Source: an uncultured Candidatus Saccharibacteria bacterium (GTDB lineage: Bacteria; Patescibacteriota; Saccharimonadia; Saccharimonadales; Saccharimonadaceae). Taken from it: a DNA stretch of 48,592 nt. Each line of letters opens with the position of its first letter. Within the stretch, counting starts at the first letter, position 1. Below the pieces are notes generated by a model. The model was not told the origin of the DNA, searched no databases, and saw only the letters and a list, made by a program, of their open reading frames with translations. Location: the NCBI GenBank assembly GCA_947304395.1, contig CAMZBA010000002.1, positions 1 through 48,592 on the forward strand. Direction: 5' to 3'. This document shows, in pieces, positions 7,990-14,759 of this stretch. Both the position numbers and the translations under genes were made by a program.

Positions 7990-9171
7990 ATGGCAGAATT
8001 TGACCGTAGCAAGCCACATATCAATGTCGGTACCATGGGTCACGTTGACCACGGTAAAACCACTTTGACGGCTGCTATTACTGCTGTTCTCGCAAAGAGA
8101 CTTCCTTCTGATATCAATAAGCCAGTCGCTTATGATCAGATCGATAACGCTCCAGAGGAAAAGGCTCGCGGTATTACCATCGCAACCTCCCACCAGGAGT
8201 ATGAATCAGAGAAGCGTCACTACGCTCACGTCGACATGCCAGGCCACGCCGACTACATTAAGAACATGATTACCGGTGCTGCACAGGTTGATGGTGCTAT
8301 CCTCGTAGTCGCTGCTAACGATGGTGCTTTGCCACAGACTCGTGAGCACGTACTCTTGGCTCACCAGGTAAACGTTCCAAAAATCATCGTCTTCTTGAAC
8401 AAGATGGACCTCGCTGATCCAGATCTAGTCGAGCTCGTCGAAGAAGATGTTCGTGACCTTCTTGAAAAGAACGGTTTCGATCGCAACTGTCCAATCATCA
8501 AGGGTTCTGCAACTAAGGCCCTCGAAGGCGACAAAGAAAACGAAGATGCCGTTATGGAACTCGTCCATGCTATGGATGAATACTTCGATATTCCAGAGCA
8601 TGATCTCGACAAGCCATTCTTGATGCCAGTTGAGGATGTCTTCTCCATTAAGGGTCGTGGTACTGTTGCTACTGGTCGTATCGAGCAGGGTACCGTCCAC
8701 ATCAATGATGAAATCGAAATCGTCGGTCTCAAAGACACTCAAAAATCCGTTGTTACCGGCATCGAGGCCTTCCACAAGACTCTCGATCAGGGTCAAGCTG
8801 GCGATAACGCTGGTCTTCTCCTCCGCGGTATTGAGCGCGATCAAATTGAGCGTGGTCAGGTTATTGCTGCTCCAGGTAGCATCACCCCACACACCGAATT
8901 CGAAGGTCAGGTTTACATCTTGAAGAAGGAAGAAGGCGGTCGCCATACGCCATTCTCCAATGGTTACAAGCCACAGTTCTACTTCCGCACCACCGACGTT
9001 ACCGGTGAGGTTGAGCTCGAAGACAAAGAAAAGATTGTCATGCCTGGTGATACTGTCACCTTCAAGGTAAAGCTCAACGCTCCAATCGCTATGAACGACA
9101 ATGACCGCTTCGCTATCCGCGAAGGTGGCCGCACCGTCGGTTCTGGCGTTGTTACCAAGATTGTCAAATAA
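7990..9171 (+). CDS. tuf: translation elongation factor Tu
   Basis: The 393 aa are standard length. The GTPase motifs are G1 [10 protein letters not shown] (residues about 17-26), G2 RGITI, G3 DMPGHADY (normally DCPGHADY; Cys is Met here), G4 NKMD and G5 GSATKAL. The protein delivers aminoacyl-tRNA to the ribosomal A site. The C-terminal beta barrels include [13 protein letters not shown] and the closing [22 protein letters not shown] precedes the ATG. A terminator follows at once, so tuf is monocistronic and not linked to fusA or rpsJ. Confidence 0.98.
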   Translation: MAEFDRSKPHINVGTMGHVDHGKTTLTAAITAVLAKRLPSDINKPVAYDQIDNAPEEKARGITIATSHQEYESEKRHYAHVDMPGHADYIKNMITGAAQVDGAILVVAANDGALPQTREHVLLAHQVNVPKIIVFLNKMDLADPDLVELVEEDVRDLLEKNGFDRNCPIIKGSATKALEGDKENEDAVMELVHAMDEYFDIPEHDLDKPFLMPVEDVFSIKGRGTVATGRIEQGTVHINDEIEIVGLKDTQKSVVTGIEAFHKTLDQGQAGDNAGLLLRGIERDQIERGQVIAAPGSITPHTEFEGQVYILKKEEGGRHTPFSNGYKPQFYFRTTDVTGEVELEDKEKIVMPGDTVTFKVKLNAPIAMNDNDRFAIREGGRTVGSGVVTKIVK

Positions 9172-9188
9172 TTGATATATCTTACGCG

Positions 9189-9218
9189 AAAATCTCCTCA
9201 GCAATGGGGAGATTTTTT
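9189..9218 (+). terminator. intrinsic terminator of tuf
   Basis: AAAATCTCC pairs with GGAGATTTT around a short loop and runs into TTTTTT. Confidence 0.85.
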
Positions 9219-9240
9219 GTTAGTAAAATAATGCTTACTC

Positions 9241-9269
9241 TTGACTATATTGACGCGGTATGATATAAA
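9241..9269 (+). promoter_or_regulatory. promoter of the ManC-like gene
   Basis: TTGACT (9241-9246), a 17-nt spacer and TATAAA (9264-9269) preceded by TGA. The leader is about 67 nt. Confidence 0.82.
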
Positions 9270-9342
9270 AGTAAAAGTAGTCGTAGAGATTACTGTTTTT
9301 TGTTTCATTAGAACAAGCACATTAAAAAAGGAGGGGGTAATT

Positions 9343-10569
9343 ATGCCTGAAAAAGTAGCAAAAACAGTAGAGAAAATCGCAAACGACATCTTCAGGGCAC
9401 TAATCAGTCACATATGGGTGATAGTGCTGGCCGGTGGCGGAGGTACAAGGCTATTTCCGCTCAGTAACAAATACAGGCCGAAGCCCTTTGTGTCGGTGAA
9501 AGGAAAGCAGACCCTAATTGAGGAAACCGTAAAAAGGTTTATCGATCTGGGAATCAGCAAAAACCACGTTGTCGTCATTACAACAAACGAATGTCAGACG
9601 AAGCATGCGAAAGAAAAGCTGAGTGGCCTCGGTATTCTGCCGCAAAACATCTACCAAATCCTCCCGAAATACGGATATACGGGAGCCATGATTAAGGCCG
9701 CGGAGTTCGTGCTTTCTCGCGACAAGGATGCAGTTCTCATAAATACACCATCGGATCAGTTGGTGGAGGCGAATGCGTCGTTCGCGGCTACGATAAAAAG
9801 AGGCGTGCAACTTGCGACAAGCGGCATGTTTACCATCATCGGCGTTAAAATATACGATCTCGTAACCTTTATGGGTTCTGGGCACGTGTTTTATGACGAA
9901 AACGGCAGAGTTCTTAAGTTTATCGAAAAACCGGAACTCGAGATAGCTAATGAGATGATGTTGGCAGATACGACAGCGTGTAATACTGGAATCAACATAT
10001 GGAGAGCCGCTGATCTGCTCGAGGCTATAAAAGGCGAAGACTACGAAAACCATTCGTTGTCTACCGATGAATTTATGGCCCTCCTTATGGAGAGGCTGTA
10101 CACCGTAGTTGGCAACTTTGTATGGCACGACTGCGGCACATTGGGGGCTCTATATGACATAAATGAAGCATTTGCGACTCCCGAGCATCGCAATGTTTCC
10201 TTCGGAGATGTCAGTCGCCGGGGCTGTTGGCAGAGCTATTTTCGCGCAGATCCTGGGCACAGGATTGAGGCGTACGGTATAAAGAATGCTGCAATTGTCG
10301 TTACGTTCATCAACGGCGAGCCGATAATGGTCGCCTGCGAACGCAGACTGAGCCAGGATGTCCGAAATATCGCAGAAGAGTATGGGATTACAGGAAAAAT
10401 CACTGTTGGCCCTGAGCACCATATTGTATGGACCGCTGACACCTCGGAGAAATGCGCATTCGGCATCATTGGCCTGCCCGGGTTGGATGTTACCGTAACG
10501 GAGCGTACTTCTCGTAATGGCGACAAGGTTTACAACTGGGTCGTCTCAATGTCTCCTAAAGCTGCATGA
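9343..10569 (+). CDS. mannose-1-phosphate guanylyltransferase-like nucleotidyltransferase
   Basis: The 408-aa protein starts at the ATG behind AAGGAGGGGG. A nucleotide-binding loop, LAGGGGTRLFPL (residues 29-40), is followed by RPKPF, as in GDP-mannose pyrophosphorylases (AGGxGTRLWPLS...PKQF). Other family marks are KFIEKPEL, ACNTGINIW and WHDCGTLGAL. The expected reaction is mannose-1-P plus GTP to GDP-mannose, but another sugar-1-P or NTP is possible. The C-terminal 120 residues are beta-rich and would match the left-handed helix or cupin position. The protein has an unusual 25-residue helical lead before the Rossmann strand. It stands alone between tuf and a small membrane gene, away from any sugar cluster. 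Confidence 0.82.
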   Translation: MPEKVAKTVEKIANDIFRALISHIWVIVLAGGGGTRLFPLSNKYRPKPFVSVKGKQTLIEETVKRFIDLGISKNHVVVITTNECQTKHAKEKLSGLGILPQNIYQILPKYGYTGAMIKAAEFVLSRDKDAVLINTPSDQLVEANASFAATIKRGVQLATSGMFTIIGVKIYDLVTFMGSGHVFYDENGRVLKFIEKPELEIANEMMLADTTACNTGINIWRAADLLEAIKGEDYENHSLSTDEFMALLMERLYTVVGNFVWHDCGTLGALYDINEAFATPEHRNVSFGDVSRRGCWQSYFRADPGHRIEAYGIKNAAIVVTFINGEPIMVACERRLSQDVRNIAEEYGITGKITVGPEHHIVWTADTSEKCAFGIIGLPGLDVTVTERTSRNGDKVYNWVVSMSPKAA

Positions 10570-10592
10570 TCAATATGCGATAATTACCTCAC

Positions 10593-10616
10593 GACCCCCC
10601 GAAAGGGGGTCTTTTT
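10593..10616 (+). terminator. intrinsic terminator
   Basis: GACCCCC/GGGGGTC with a CGAAA loop is followed by TTTTT. Confidence 0.88.
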
Positions 10617-10620
10617 CATG

Positions 10621-10629
10621 TGTTAAAAT
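10621..10629 (+). promoter_or_regulatory. extended -10 promoter
   Basis: TGT-TAAAAT begins 4 nt after the preceding T run. No clear -35 exists because that position is inside the terminator stem. Confidence 0.5.
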
Positions 10630-10660
10630 ATAAACAGAAGCATCTAAAAAGGAGTTGCCT

Positions 10661-11089
10661 GTGAGCGTAGTCGAAATAATAATATTAATCATCGGGGTAA
10701 TACTCGTGATTGCGGGGTATTCATATGGCAAGATTTCAGAGTCTAAAAAAGGAAGGAAGATTCCGGCGGGCTATGCTGAATGTATTGGGATCTGTAAAAA
10801 ACATGAAGAAAAAGATGGGAGATTCTTTGAGGTTTTTGAAGTAATTCATGATGGCAAAACTATTAAATATAAGTTTCCTCCACAAGAATCGAAGGACAAT
10901 CTTCGCAAAATTGATTCAATTGAAAAGTTTTATATCGATAAGTCCAGCGGCGCAAAAGTAGTGAAAACGTTGTCTGATATTGTCGGTGGCGACGGCCAAG
11001 TAGACAAGAAGACTCTTTATGCTTGCTATGCCTTAATGGGCGCGGGGCTAATCATTATTCTAATAATACTAATGAGGATAATATTCTAG
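10661..11089 (+). CDS. small membrane protein, DUF3592-like layout
   Basis: The 142-aa protein starts at GTG 10661, which has AAAGGAG 6 nt upstream; a TTG two codons earlier is less well placed. One membrane helix at residues 3-21 and another at the C-terminus (about 122-141) enclose a soluble segment. That segment contains YAECIGICKKHEEKDG, FFEVFEVIHDGKTIKYKF and FYIDKSSGAKVV. The helix / beta domain / helix plan and the strand with xGKTIxY resemble DUF3592-type proteins. It is paralogous in plan to the next gene, 9 nt downstream. Function unknown. Confidence 0.7.
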   Translation: MSVVEIIILIIGVILVIAGYSYGKISESKKGRKIPAGYAECIGICKKHEEKDGRFFEVFEVIHDGKTIKYKFPPQESKDNLRKIDSIEKFYIDKSSGAKVVKTLSDIVGGDGQVDKKTLYACYALMGAGLIIILIILMRIIF

Positions 11090-11098
11090 AATAAAACC

Positions 11099-11557
11099 AT
11101 GCAAGAAGAATACACGCCATTTATACTATTCGGCATAGCCTCCATCGCTATAGGAATTGCCATTCTGATTTCGGCGGCATTGTCTGGCCGCAAGGGGCAT
11201 AGAGAATGCACCGAACGCGTAATCGCGCACTGCGTACGCATAACCAACGAAGCAGACGTGGTCGAAAGAGTCGTTTCTATTGGCAATGAAGGAAGCCTTA
11301 ATTTCGGCATAAAAGCGCCCGTATTCGAAATACTATATAACGGCCAGACAATAGAGCTAGAGCCGCACGTCTATTCGAACGTTTGCAATACTCAGGTTGG
11401 AGAAGCGCGAGAGATTCTCATTGACCCAAAAAATCCCCAAAATTATTACGACCCCAAAGAGCGAAGGGCTAATTTTACGTTAGTCAAGGTAATCCCTGCT
11501 TTGGGTTTAATTGTATTCGGCATTATGTTTCTATGTATTCCTGTCCTTGGAATCTAG
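11099..11557 (+). CDS. small membrane protein, DUF3592-like
   Basis: The 152 aa have a membrane helix at about residues 6-29 and another at about 128-150. The middle segment reads APVFEILYNGQTIELEP and ends with EILIDPKNPQNYYDP, a pattern typical of DUF3592 (a V-x-Y/I-DPxNP close). It lies 9 nt after the paralogous gene, probably in the same transcript. The ATG has no SD. A TAGAAT word ends 8 nt before it, so coupling or leaderless initiation is possible. No terminator is visible after it before the rpsJ promoter. Confidence 0.72.
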   Translation: MQEEYTPFILFGIASIAIGIAILISAALSGRKGHRECTERVIAHCVRITNEADVVERVVSIGNEGSLNFGIKAPVFEILYNGQTIELEPHVYSNVCNTQVGEAREILIDPKNPQNYYDPKERRANFTLVKVIPALGLIVFGIMFLCIPVLGI

Positions 11558-11564
11558 ATAAAGG

Positions 11565-11593
11565 TTGACAGATAACATAATCTTTGATATAAT
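11565..11593 (+). promoter_or_regulatory. rpsJ promoter
   Basis: TTGACA (11565-11570), a 17-nt spacer and TATAAT (11588-11593) preceded by TGA: an almost perfect extended consensus, 95 nt before rpsJ. Confidence 0.9.
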
Positions 11594-11616
11594 ATAAAAG
11601 CATTAACTAAATATTG

Positions 11617-11670
11617 TTTCGCAAAAACTCATAGACTGCACGTCTAGATGTAATCTGAGGTTATGCGAAA
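11617..11670 (+). promoter_or_regulatory. structured rpsJ leader
   Basis: TTTCGCA (11617-11623) pairs with TGCGAAA (11664-11670). Inside it TAGAC/GTCTA forms a small hairpin around 11633-11646. The closing stem sits 7 nt before the AGAAAGGA SD. The leader occupies the position of the S10-operon leader, which is an r-protein autoregulatory site in E. coli. Autoregulation here is inference. Confidence 0.5.
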
Positions 11671-11687
11671 AGCAGAAAGGAATAAAA

Positions 11688-12008
11688 ATGGCAGAAAAAA
11701 ATGACGGACTCACCATCCGTATTCGCCTTAAAGCGTATGATCATCGTCTAATCGATGCTAGCGCAAAACAAATCGTAGACACAGCAATCCGCACCGGTGC
11801 GCAGGTAAGCGGTCCAGTTCCGCTACCAACCAAGCGCTCTACTTTTACGGTCGTAAAGAGCCCACATGTTTACAAGACTGGTGGCGAAGCTTTCGAAATG
11901 AAAGTTCACAAGCGCCTCATCGATGTTATCAACGCTACGCCAAAGACGATTGATGCACTACAGAATCTTTCTTTGCCAGCTGGCGTCGATGCAGAAATCA
12001 AGATGTAA
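11688..12008 (+). CDS. rpsJ: 30S ribosomal protein S10
   Basis: The 106 aa include [24 protein letters not shown] and [22 protein letters not shown], the invariant S10 segments. S10 is a 30S head protein and the NusB partner (NusE) in antitermination. The gene is normally first in the S10 operon, directly before rplC. Here it is a single-gene unit with its own promoter and terminator, and rplC follows only 2.75 kb later after four unrelated genes. SD AGAAAGGA. Confidence 0.97.
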   Translation: MAEKNDGLTIRIRLKAYDHRLIDASAKQIVDTAIRTGAQVSGPVPLPTKRSTFTVVKSPHVYKTGGEAFEMKVHKRLIDVINATPKTIDALQNLSLPAGVDAEIKM

Positions 12009-12022
12009 TCAAGAATCATCGC

Positions 12023-12048
12023 AAAAGATCCCCGCAAGGGGATTTTTT
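12023..12048 (+). terminator. intrinsic terminator of rpsJ
   Basis: ATCCCC/GGGGAT extended by A-T pairs on both sides, with a GCAA loop and a T run. Confidence 0.85.
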
Positions 12049-12056
12049 GGTTGGTA

Positions 12057-12065
12057 TGGTATAAT
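12057..12065 (+). promoter_or_regulatory. extended -10 promoter
   Basis: TGG-TATAAT starts 9 nt after the rpsJ terminator T run. The -35 position falls within the terminator stem and has no consensus. Confidence 0.6.
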
Positions 12066-12108
12066 CAACCGTGAAGCCAATCAATATTTGTATTAGGAGG
12101 TGGTAAGA

Positions 12109-12447
12109 ATGGCTTTGATTTTTAGGACTCCAGTAATCTTGACTTATGCACTATTAGCAAAAGATCCTGGCAATGAAGGGATTACATATCAAGACATCAG
12201 GCAATATTGCGATAGCTTGAAGGTGGCGTATTTTGAGACGAGAAAAGATGAACGCGCCTTCTCGGGCTTTGACATATCCAAAGACGACCTCATGCGATGT
12301 GTTGGAGAGTATGAACAACAGTTTTGGCATTTCGATGGCCGGTATTATAAGGGAATATTCTTTGACCCGAAGGCATTTTCGAGAGAGGATGCGCAAATGC
12401 GTGGGTTGTTGAAGTCTGTGGGCCTAGAGCTCAATTCCGCACTCTAG
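12109..12447 (+). CDS. orphan soluble protein
   Basis: The 112-aa protein is not recognised. The ATG at 12109 lies 8 nt after AGGAGG; an in-frame GTG further up overlaps the SD. It has no membrane segment. An ITYQDIRQYCDSLKVAYFETRKDE stretch and a helical YKGIFFDPKAFSREDAQMRGLLKSVG tail suggest a small alpha/beta fold. It is the first of four single-gene modules in the rpsJ-rplC gap. Confidence 0.72.
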   Translation: MALIFRTPVILTYALLAKDPGNEGITYQDIRQYCDSLKVAYFETRKDERAFSGFDISKDDLMRCVGEYEQQFWHFDGRYYKGIFFDPKAFSREDAQMRGLLKSVGLELNSAL

Positions 12448-12474
12448 GCGATAGGTTACAGATGGTAGCTTTAT

Positions 12475-12499
12475 GGCTCCTCATTCGAGGGGCCTTTTT
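12475..12499 (+). terminator. intrinsic terminator
   Basis: GGCTCCTC/GAGGGGCC (one T-G pair) with an ATTC loop and TTTTT. Confidence 0.85.
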
Positions 12500-12514
12500 C
12501 TAATCTTGGATTAC

Positions 12515-12543
12515 TTGTTATATGATGCATTATATGTTATAAT
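12515..12543 (+). promoter_or_regulatory. promoter of the 12575 gene
   Basis: TTGTTA (12515-12520), a 17-nt spacer and TATAAT (12538-12543) preceded by TGT. Confidence 0.8.
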
Positions 12544-12574
12544 ATATGAAACAAACCATGGGGAGGTAGTTTGT

Positions 12575-13048
12575 ATGAACCTTATAGATAGAATAGATGC
12601 CGTCCAGCGCAGGATTGCTAGATATCCGGATCGGATGGGCCAGATAAAGAATCCCGGGAATCTCACGGGAAGCTTGAGGCAAAAACTGAATTCTGACGAT
12701 GTCAAGTTTGAAATGAAAGTATTCCTGCAGGAGCTGGGGGCTGCAAGTATACCTCTGAGATTAGCTTTGGCAAGCTATACCAAAATCAAAAAAGACATCG
12801 CGTCGGACATTGAGGAAATCGACAATTTAACGGCACAGGCTTATGAAGAGGTTTCGCCTCAGAAAGCAGAGTCACTGGCTTTATCAAGGATACAGGCACT
12901 TCAGATGAATGCGATAGTTGAAACTAATATCGCCGCCTGCCAGAGCCAGATCGATGCAATTGAGGAAGCAGAAGGGCAAATAAGGGGCGCAAAAAGAGAC
13001 TGGAGCGACCTCGTATTAGACACCCTGTTGAATACACTAAACACCTGA
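12575..13048 (+). CDS. orphan helical protein
   Basis: The 157-aa protein is not recognised. The start is the ATG 8 nt after GGGGAGG; an upstream in-frame ATG at 12473 lies within the previous terminator. The sequence is almost entirely helix-forming and charged, with likely coiled coil over about residues 60-145 (KIKKDIASDIEEIDNLTAQ, NIAACQSQIDAIEEAEGQ). There is no membrane segment. It is a monocistronic module in the rpsJ-rplC gap. Confidence 0.72.
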   Translation: MNLIDRIDAVQRRIARYPDRMGQIKNPGNLTGSLRQKLNSDDVKFEMKVFLQELGAASIPLRLALASYTKIKKDIASDIEEIDNLTAQAYEEVSPQKAESLALSRIQALQMNAIVETNIAACQSQIDAIEEAEGQIRGAKRDWSDLVLDTLLNTLNT

Positions 13049-13061
13049 GGCAGCAACCCCC

Positions 13062-13085
13062 AAAAGAGGCACGCGTGCCTCTTTT
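13062..13085 (+). terminator. intrinsic terminator
   Basis: The perfect 10-bp stem AAAAGAGGCA/TGCCTCTTTT has a CGCG loop and continues as T. It is nearly symmetrical, so it could work in both directions. Confidence 0.88.
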
Positions 13086-13102
13086 TTCATGCGAATATAC
13101 AT

Positions 13103-13131
13103 TTGACAAACCATAAGTATTAGTGTATAAT
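13103..13131 (+). promoter_or_regulatory. consensus promoter
   Basis: TTGACA (13103-13108), a 17-nt spacer and TATAAT (13126-13131). The transcript begins with a small hairpin, CCTATGC/GCGTAGG, at about 13143-13159. Confidence 0.88.
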
Positions 13132-13199
13132 CAATACATGATGCCTATGCTTCGCGTAGGTTTTGTTGTTTTAAAGTACACAAGAAGGAGGTGGAATCG

Positions 13200-13916
13200 T
13201 TGAAGCGATTTACGCGTATCATTTCGAGACTGTTTCTGATTTCCCTTGCTGCAATCGTGATACTTCACTTAGGCAAGGGCTTTTTTATGAGGAGCATGGG
13301 CGACGTGCCGTGGCGTAGCGTGACCAACTACTTTTGGGCCGTGCTGGGAGCTTCCCTGGTAGGCATAATTCTCACTCACAAAAGCAGACTGAAAGAGTTG
13401 GAAGAAGAGCGAGCCAAGGCAGACAGGGACAAAGAATACGCCAAACTCTTGGAGCCCGAAGGGGTTCGTAATTACCTCCAACGAATCTGGGAGGAAAGCA
13501 GCGGCAATAGTGGCAGCAACGCTTTGGATATGCTCCGTCAGCTTGACCAAGTAGAAGAGCGCAAGAGGCGTTTGGAGAAGTTGATCACGATGAACGGCAT
13601 GGGAGGTATCCAGGACGGCATAGATTCACTCCCTGAAATGGTGTTGGAGGAAATCAGCGATAACTGCAGAGCGGCTATCAACCAGTATATTGCTACTCCG
13701 GACGATAGTGCGTTCTTGACATTCTCCAAAGTTGCCATTGAAAAGAATAACGAAAAGCTCAAAATGCTTGACGAATTGCTCCGTTCGCTCGCTTGCAAGG
13801 CTAGCGGAGTCGACTTTAATGGTATTGAGGTTGAAGCGGAAGTGGGGAGCGAGGCGATCATGCAGCAGCTTATCGACGTAATGCAAAACTCACAAAGCTT
13901 ACCTAGCGTGTACTGA
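13200..13916 (+). CDS. orphan membrane protein with coiled-coil domain
   Basis: The 238-aa protein is not recognised. The TTG at 13200 is 8 nt after AGGAGG, the same spacing as the neighbouring ATG-start genes; the GTG at 13191 would overlap the SD. Two membrane helices lie at about residues 8-26 and 42-60. A charged helical cytosolic region follows (SRLKELEEERAKADRDKEYAK, then LRQLDQVEERKRRLEKL). The C-terminal part (EEISDNCRAAINQYIATPDD and EKNNEKLKMLDELLRSLACKASG) is also helical. It is a monocistronic module. Confidence 0.75.
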   Translation: MKRFTRIISRLFLISLAAIVILHLGKGFFMRSMGDVPWRSVTNYFWAVLGASLVGIILTHKSRLKELEEERAKADRDKEYAKLLEPEGVRNYLQRIWEESSGNSGSNALDMLRQLDQVEERKRRLEKLITMNGMGGIQDGIDSLPEMVLEEISDNCRAAINQYIATPDDSAFLTFSKVAIEKNNEKLKMLDELLRSLACKASGVDFNGIEVEAEVGSEAIMQQLIDVMQNSQSLPSVY

Positions 13917-13922
13917 CAACTC

Positions 13923-13947
13923 GAGCGTCCGTAAGGGCGCTCTTTTT
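13923..13947 (+). terminator. intrinsic terminator
   Basis: GAGCGTCC/GGGCGCTC (one T-G pair) with a GTAA loop and TTTTT. Confidence 0.85.
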
Positions 13948-13962
13948 ATAATATGTGGCACG

Positions 13963-13991
13963 TTGACAATCTAGAATAATTGTGCTATAAT
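13963..13991 (+). promoter_or_regulatory. consensus promoter, extended -10
   Basis: TTGACA (13963-13968), a 17-nt spacer and TATAAT (13986-13991) preceded by TGC. Confidence 0.9.
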
Positions 13992-14033
13992 CGCCAAAGC
14001 ATTTGTTGTGTAACATACGCAGTACTTTAGGAG

Positions 14034-14405
14034 GTGATAGACACGAAACATGAATTTCGCTTCTGCCTCACGCAGATTGCCGAGATGCTCGACGAATACG
14101 ATGAGGTGAATCGGCGTCGAGTATGGGCATTTTCCAAGCGATTCAACGAGCGAATCGTAATTATGGATATGCTTGCGGATGCCATCGAGCAGAGCCTTAA
14201 CTACACTAATGAAAACAGCACAGAGTGTAAAGCGGCAACGCGCAATCTTGAAAATGTAAAGAAACTGCGCGACGACTATGTCGCAATCGCTAAGCTCGGC
14301 CCGTACAGAAGGGGCGAAAAACGCCCCAGAATGGTTGAGAACAATAACCGATGGTTTGAGCTCGTTGCCAGCCTGAAGGCTTTCGTCAATACCTATTCAA
14401 GGTAA
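14034..14405 (+). CDS. orphan helical protein with unusual start
   Basis: The protein of up to 123 aa is not recognised. It is soluble, charged and helical (QIAEMLDEYDEVNRRRVWAFSKRF, ATRNLENVKKLRDDYVAI, WFELVASLKAFVNTYSR). The start is uncertain. The first GTG in frame at 14034 overlaps the AGGAGG SD (14029-14034) and so is poorly placed. Exactly 8 nt after that SD, where neighbouring genes have ATG or TTG, stands ACG (14043). An ACG start would give 120 aa. The next in-frame ATG (residue 18 of the long form) lacks an SD. The coordinates given use the GTG. Confidence 0.65.
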   Translation: MIDTKHEFRFCLTQIAEMLDEYDEVNRRRVWAFSKRFNERIVIMDMLADAIEQSLNYTNENSTECKAATRNLENVKKLRDDYVAIAKLGPYRRGEKRPRMVENNNRWFELVASLKAFVNTYSR

Positions 14406-14460
14406 AACAAACGATAACCTTTAGTCATTAACTATACGTCTCAAGGTATGGCTATCACCA

Positions 14461-14486
14461 CGCCCCTCGCAAGAGGGGCGTTTTTT
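14461..14486 (+). terminator. intrinsic terminator
   Basis: CGCCCCTC/GAGGGGCG with a GCAA loop and TTTTTT. Confidence 0.9.
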
Positions 14487-14601
14487 CATACTTAAACATG
14501 GGCGGCCGACATGATGGCCTCTCATGTCACAAAACAATACCAAGGGGGGTAATCGGCTAGTCTCGAGTTGAAATCCGGTCCTGCACAAGCGCGGCCTTTT
14601 T
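14487..14601 (+). other. structured non-coding stretch, possible small RNA
   Basis: No gene is visible. A perfect hairpin GACATGA/TCATGTC (14508-14514 with 14522-14528) is followed by a G-rich CAAGGGGGGTAATCGG segment. A terminator-like stem then follows (14577-14596, one mismatch, ACAA loop) with TTTTT at 14597-14601. No clear promoter is seen directly in front, so it may be a remnant of a lost module. Confidence 0.4.
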
Positions 14602-14616
14602 AATCTGAAAATCTAT

Positions 14617-14646
14617 TTGACAATCAGGGGTACATTGTGCTAAAAT
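14617..14646 (+). promoter_or_regulatory. promoter of the rplC operon
   Basis: TTGACA (14617-14622), an 18-nt spacer and TAAAAT (14641-14646) preceded by TGC. It drives the long r-protein run. Confidence 0.85.
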
Positions 14647-14677
14647 ACATCCCGTATATTATCAACGTAACGGTCGC

Positions 14678-14731
14678 ATTGGCGCAAGAGGTACTGGTCC
14701 GTCAATTGACGGAGACCACTCATAAGCCAAT
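14678..14731 (+). promoter_or_regulatory. multi-stem leader of the rplC operon
   Basis: ATTGGC (14678-14683) can pair with GCCAAT (14726-14731), enclosing a hairpin CCGTC/GACGG with an AATT loop extended by GGT/ACC (about 14696-14716). The folded segment lies in a leader of about 107 nt, upstream of the rplC SD. Its position suits an r-protein-binding autoregulatory leader. The ligand is unknown; L4 is the regulator in E. coli. Confidence 0.5.
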
Positions 14732-14759
14732 CGATTTTAATGGGAAAGGACGCCCACAG

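Noticed and set aside
7867-8193. Minus-strand frame crossing the tuf start
   Set aside because: It overlaps the tuf promoter, leader and coding region, and has no SD.
8425-9204. Long minus-strand reading frame across tuf
   Set aside because: It mirrors the codon bias of tuf, has no SD or promoter, and encodes no recognisable domain.
13191-13199. GTG start for the 13200 gene
   Set aside because: It overlaps the AGGAGG SD; the TTG at 13200 has the same 8-nt spacing as the neighbouring modules.
14555-14590. tRNA T-arm-like word (CGAGTTGAAATCCGG)
   Set aside because: The arms do not pair and no acceptor, D or anticodon stems surround it.
14637-14759. N-terminal extension of L3
   Set aside because: The frame is open, but it covers the -10 and the folded leader; the L3 family starts at the later ATG, which has an SD.
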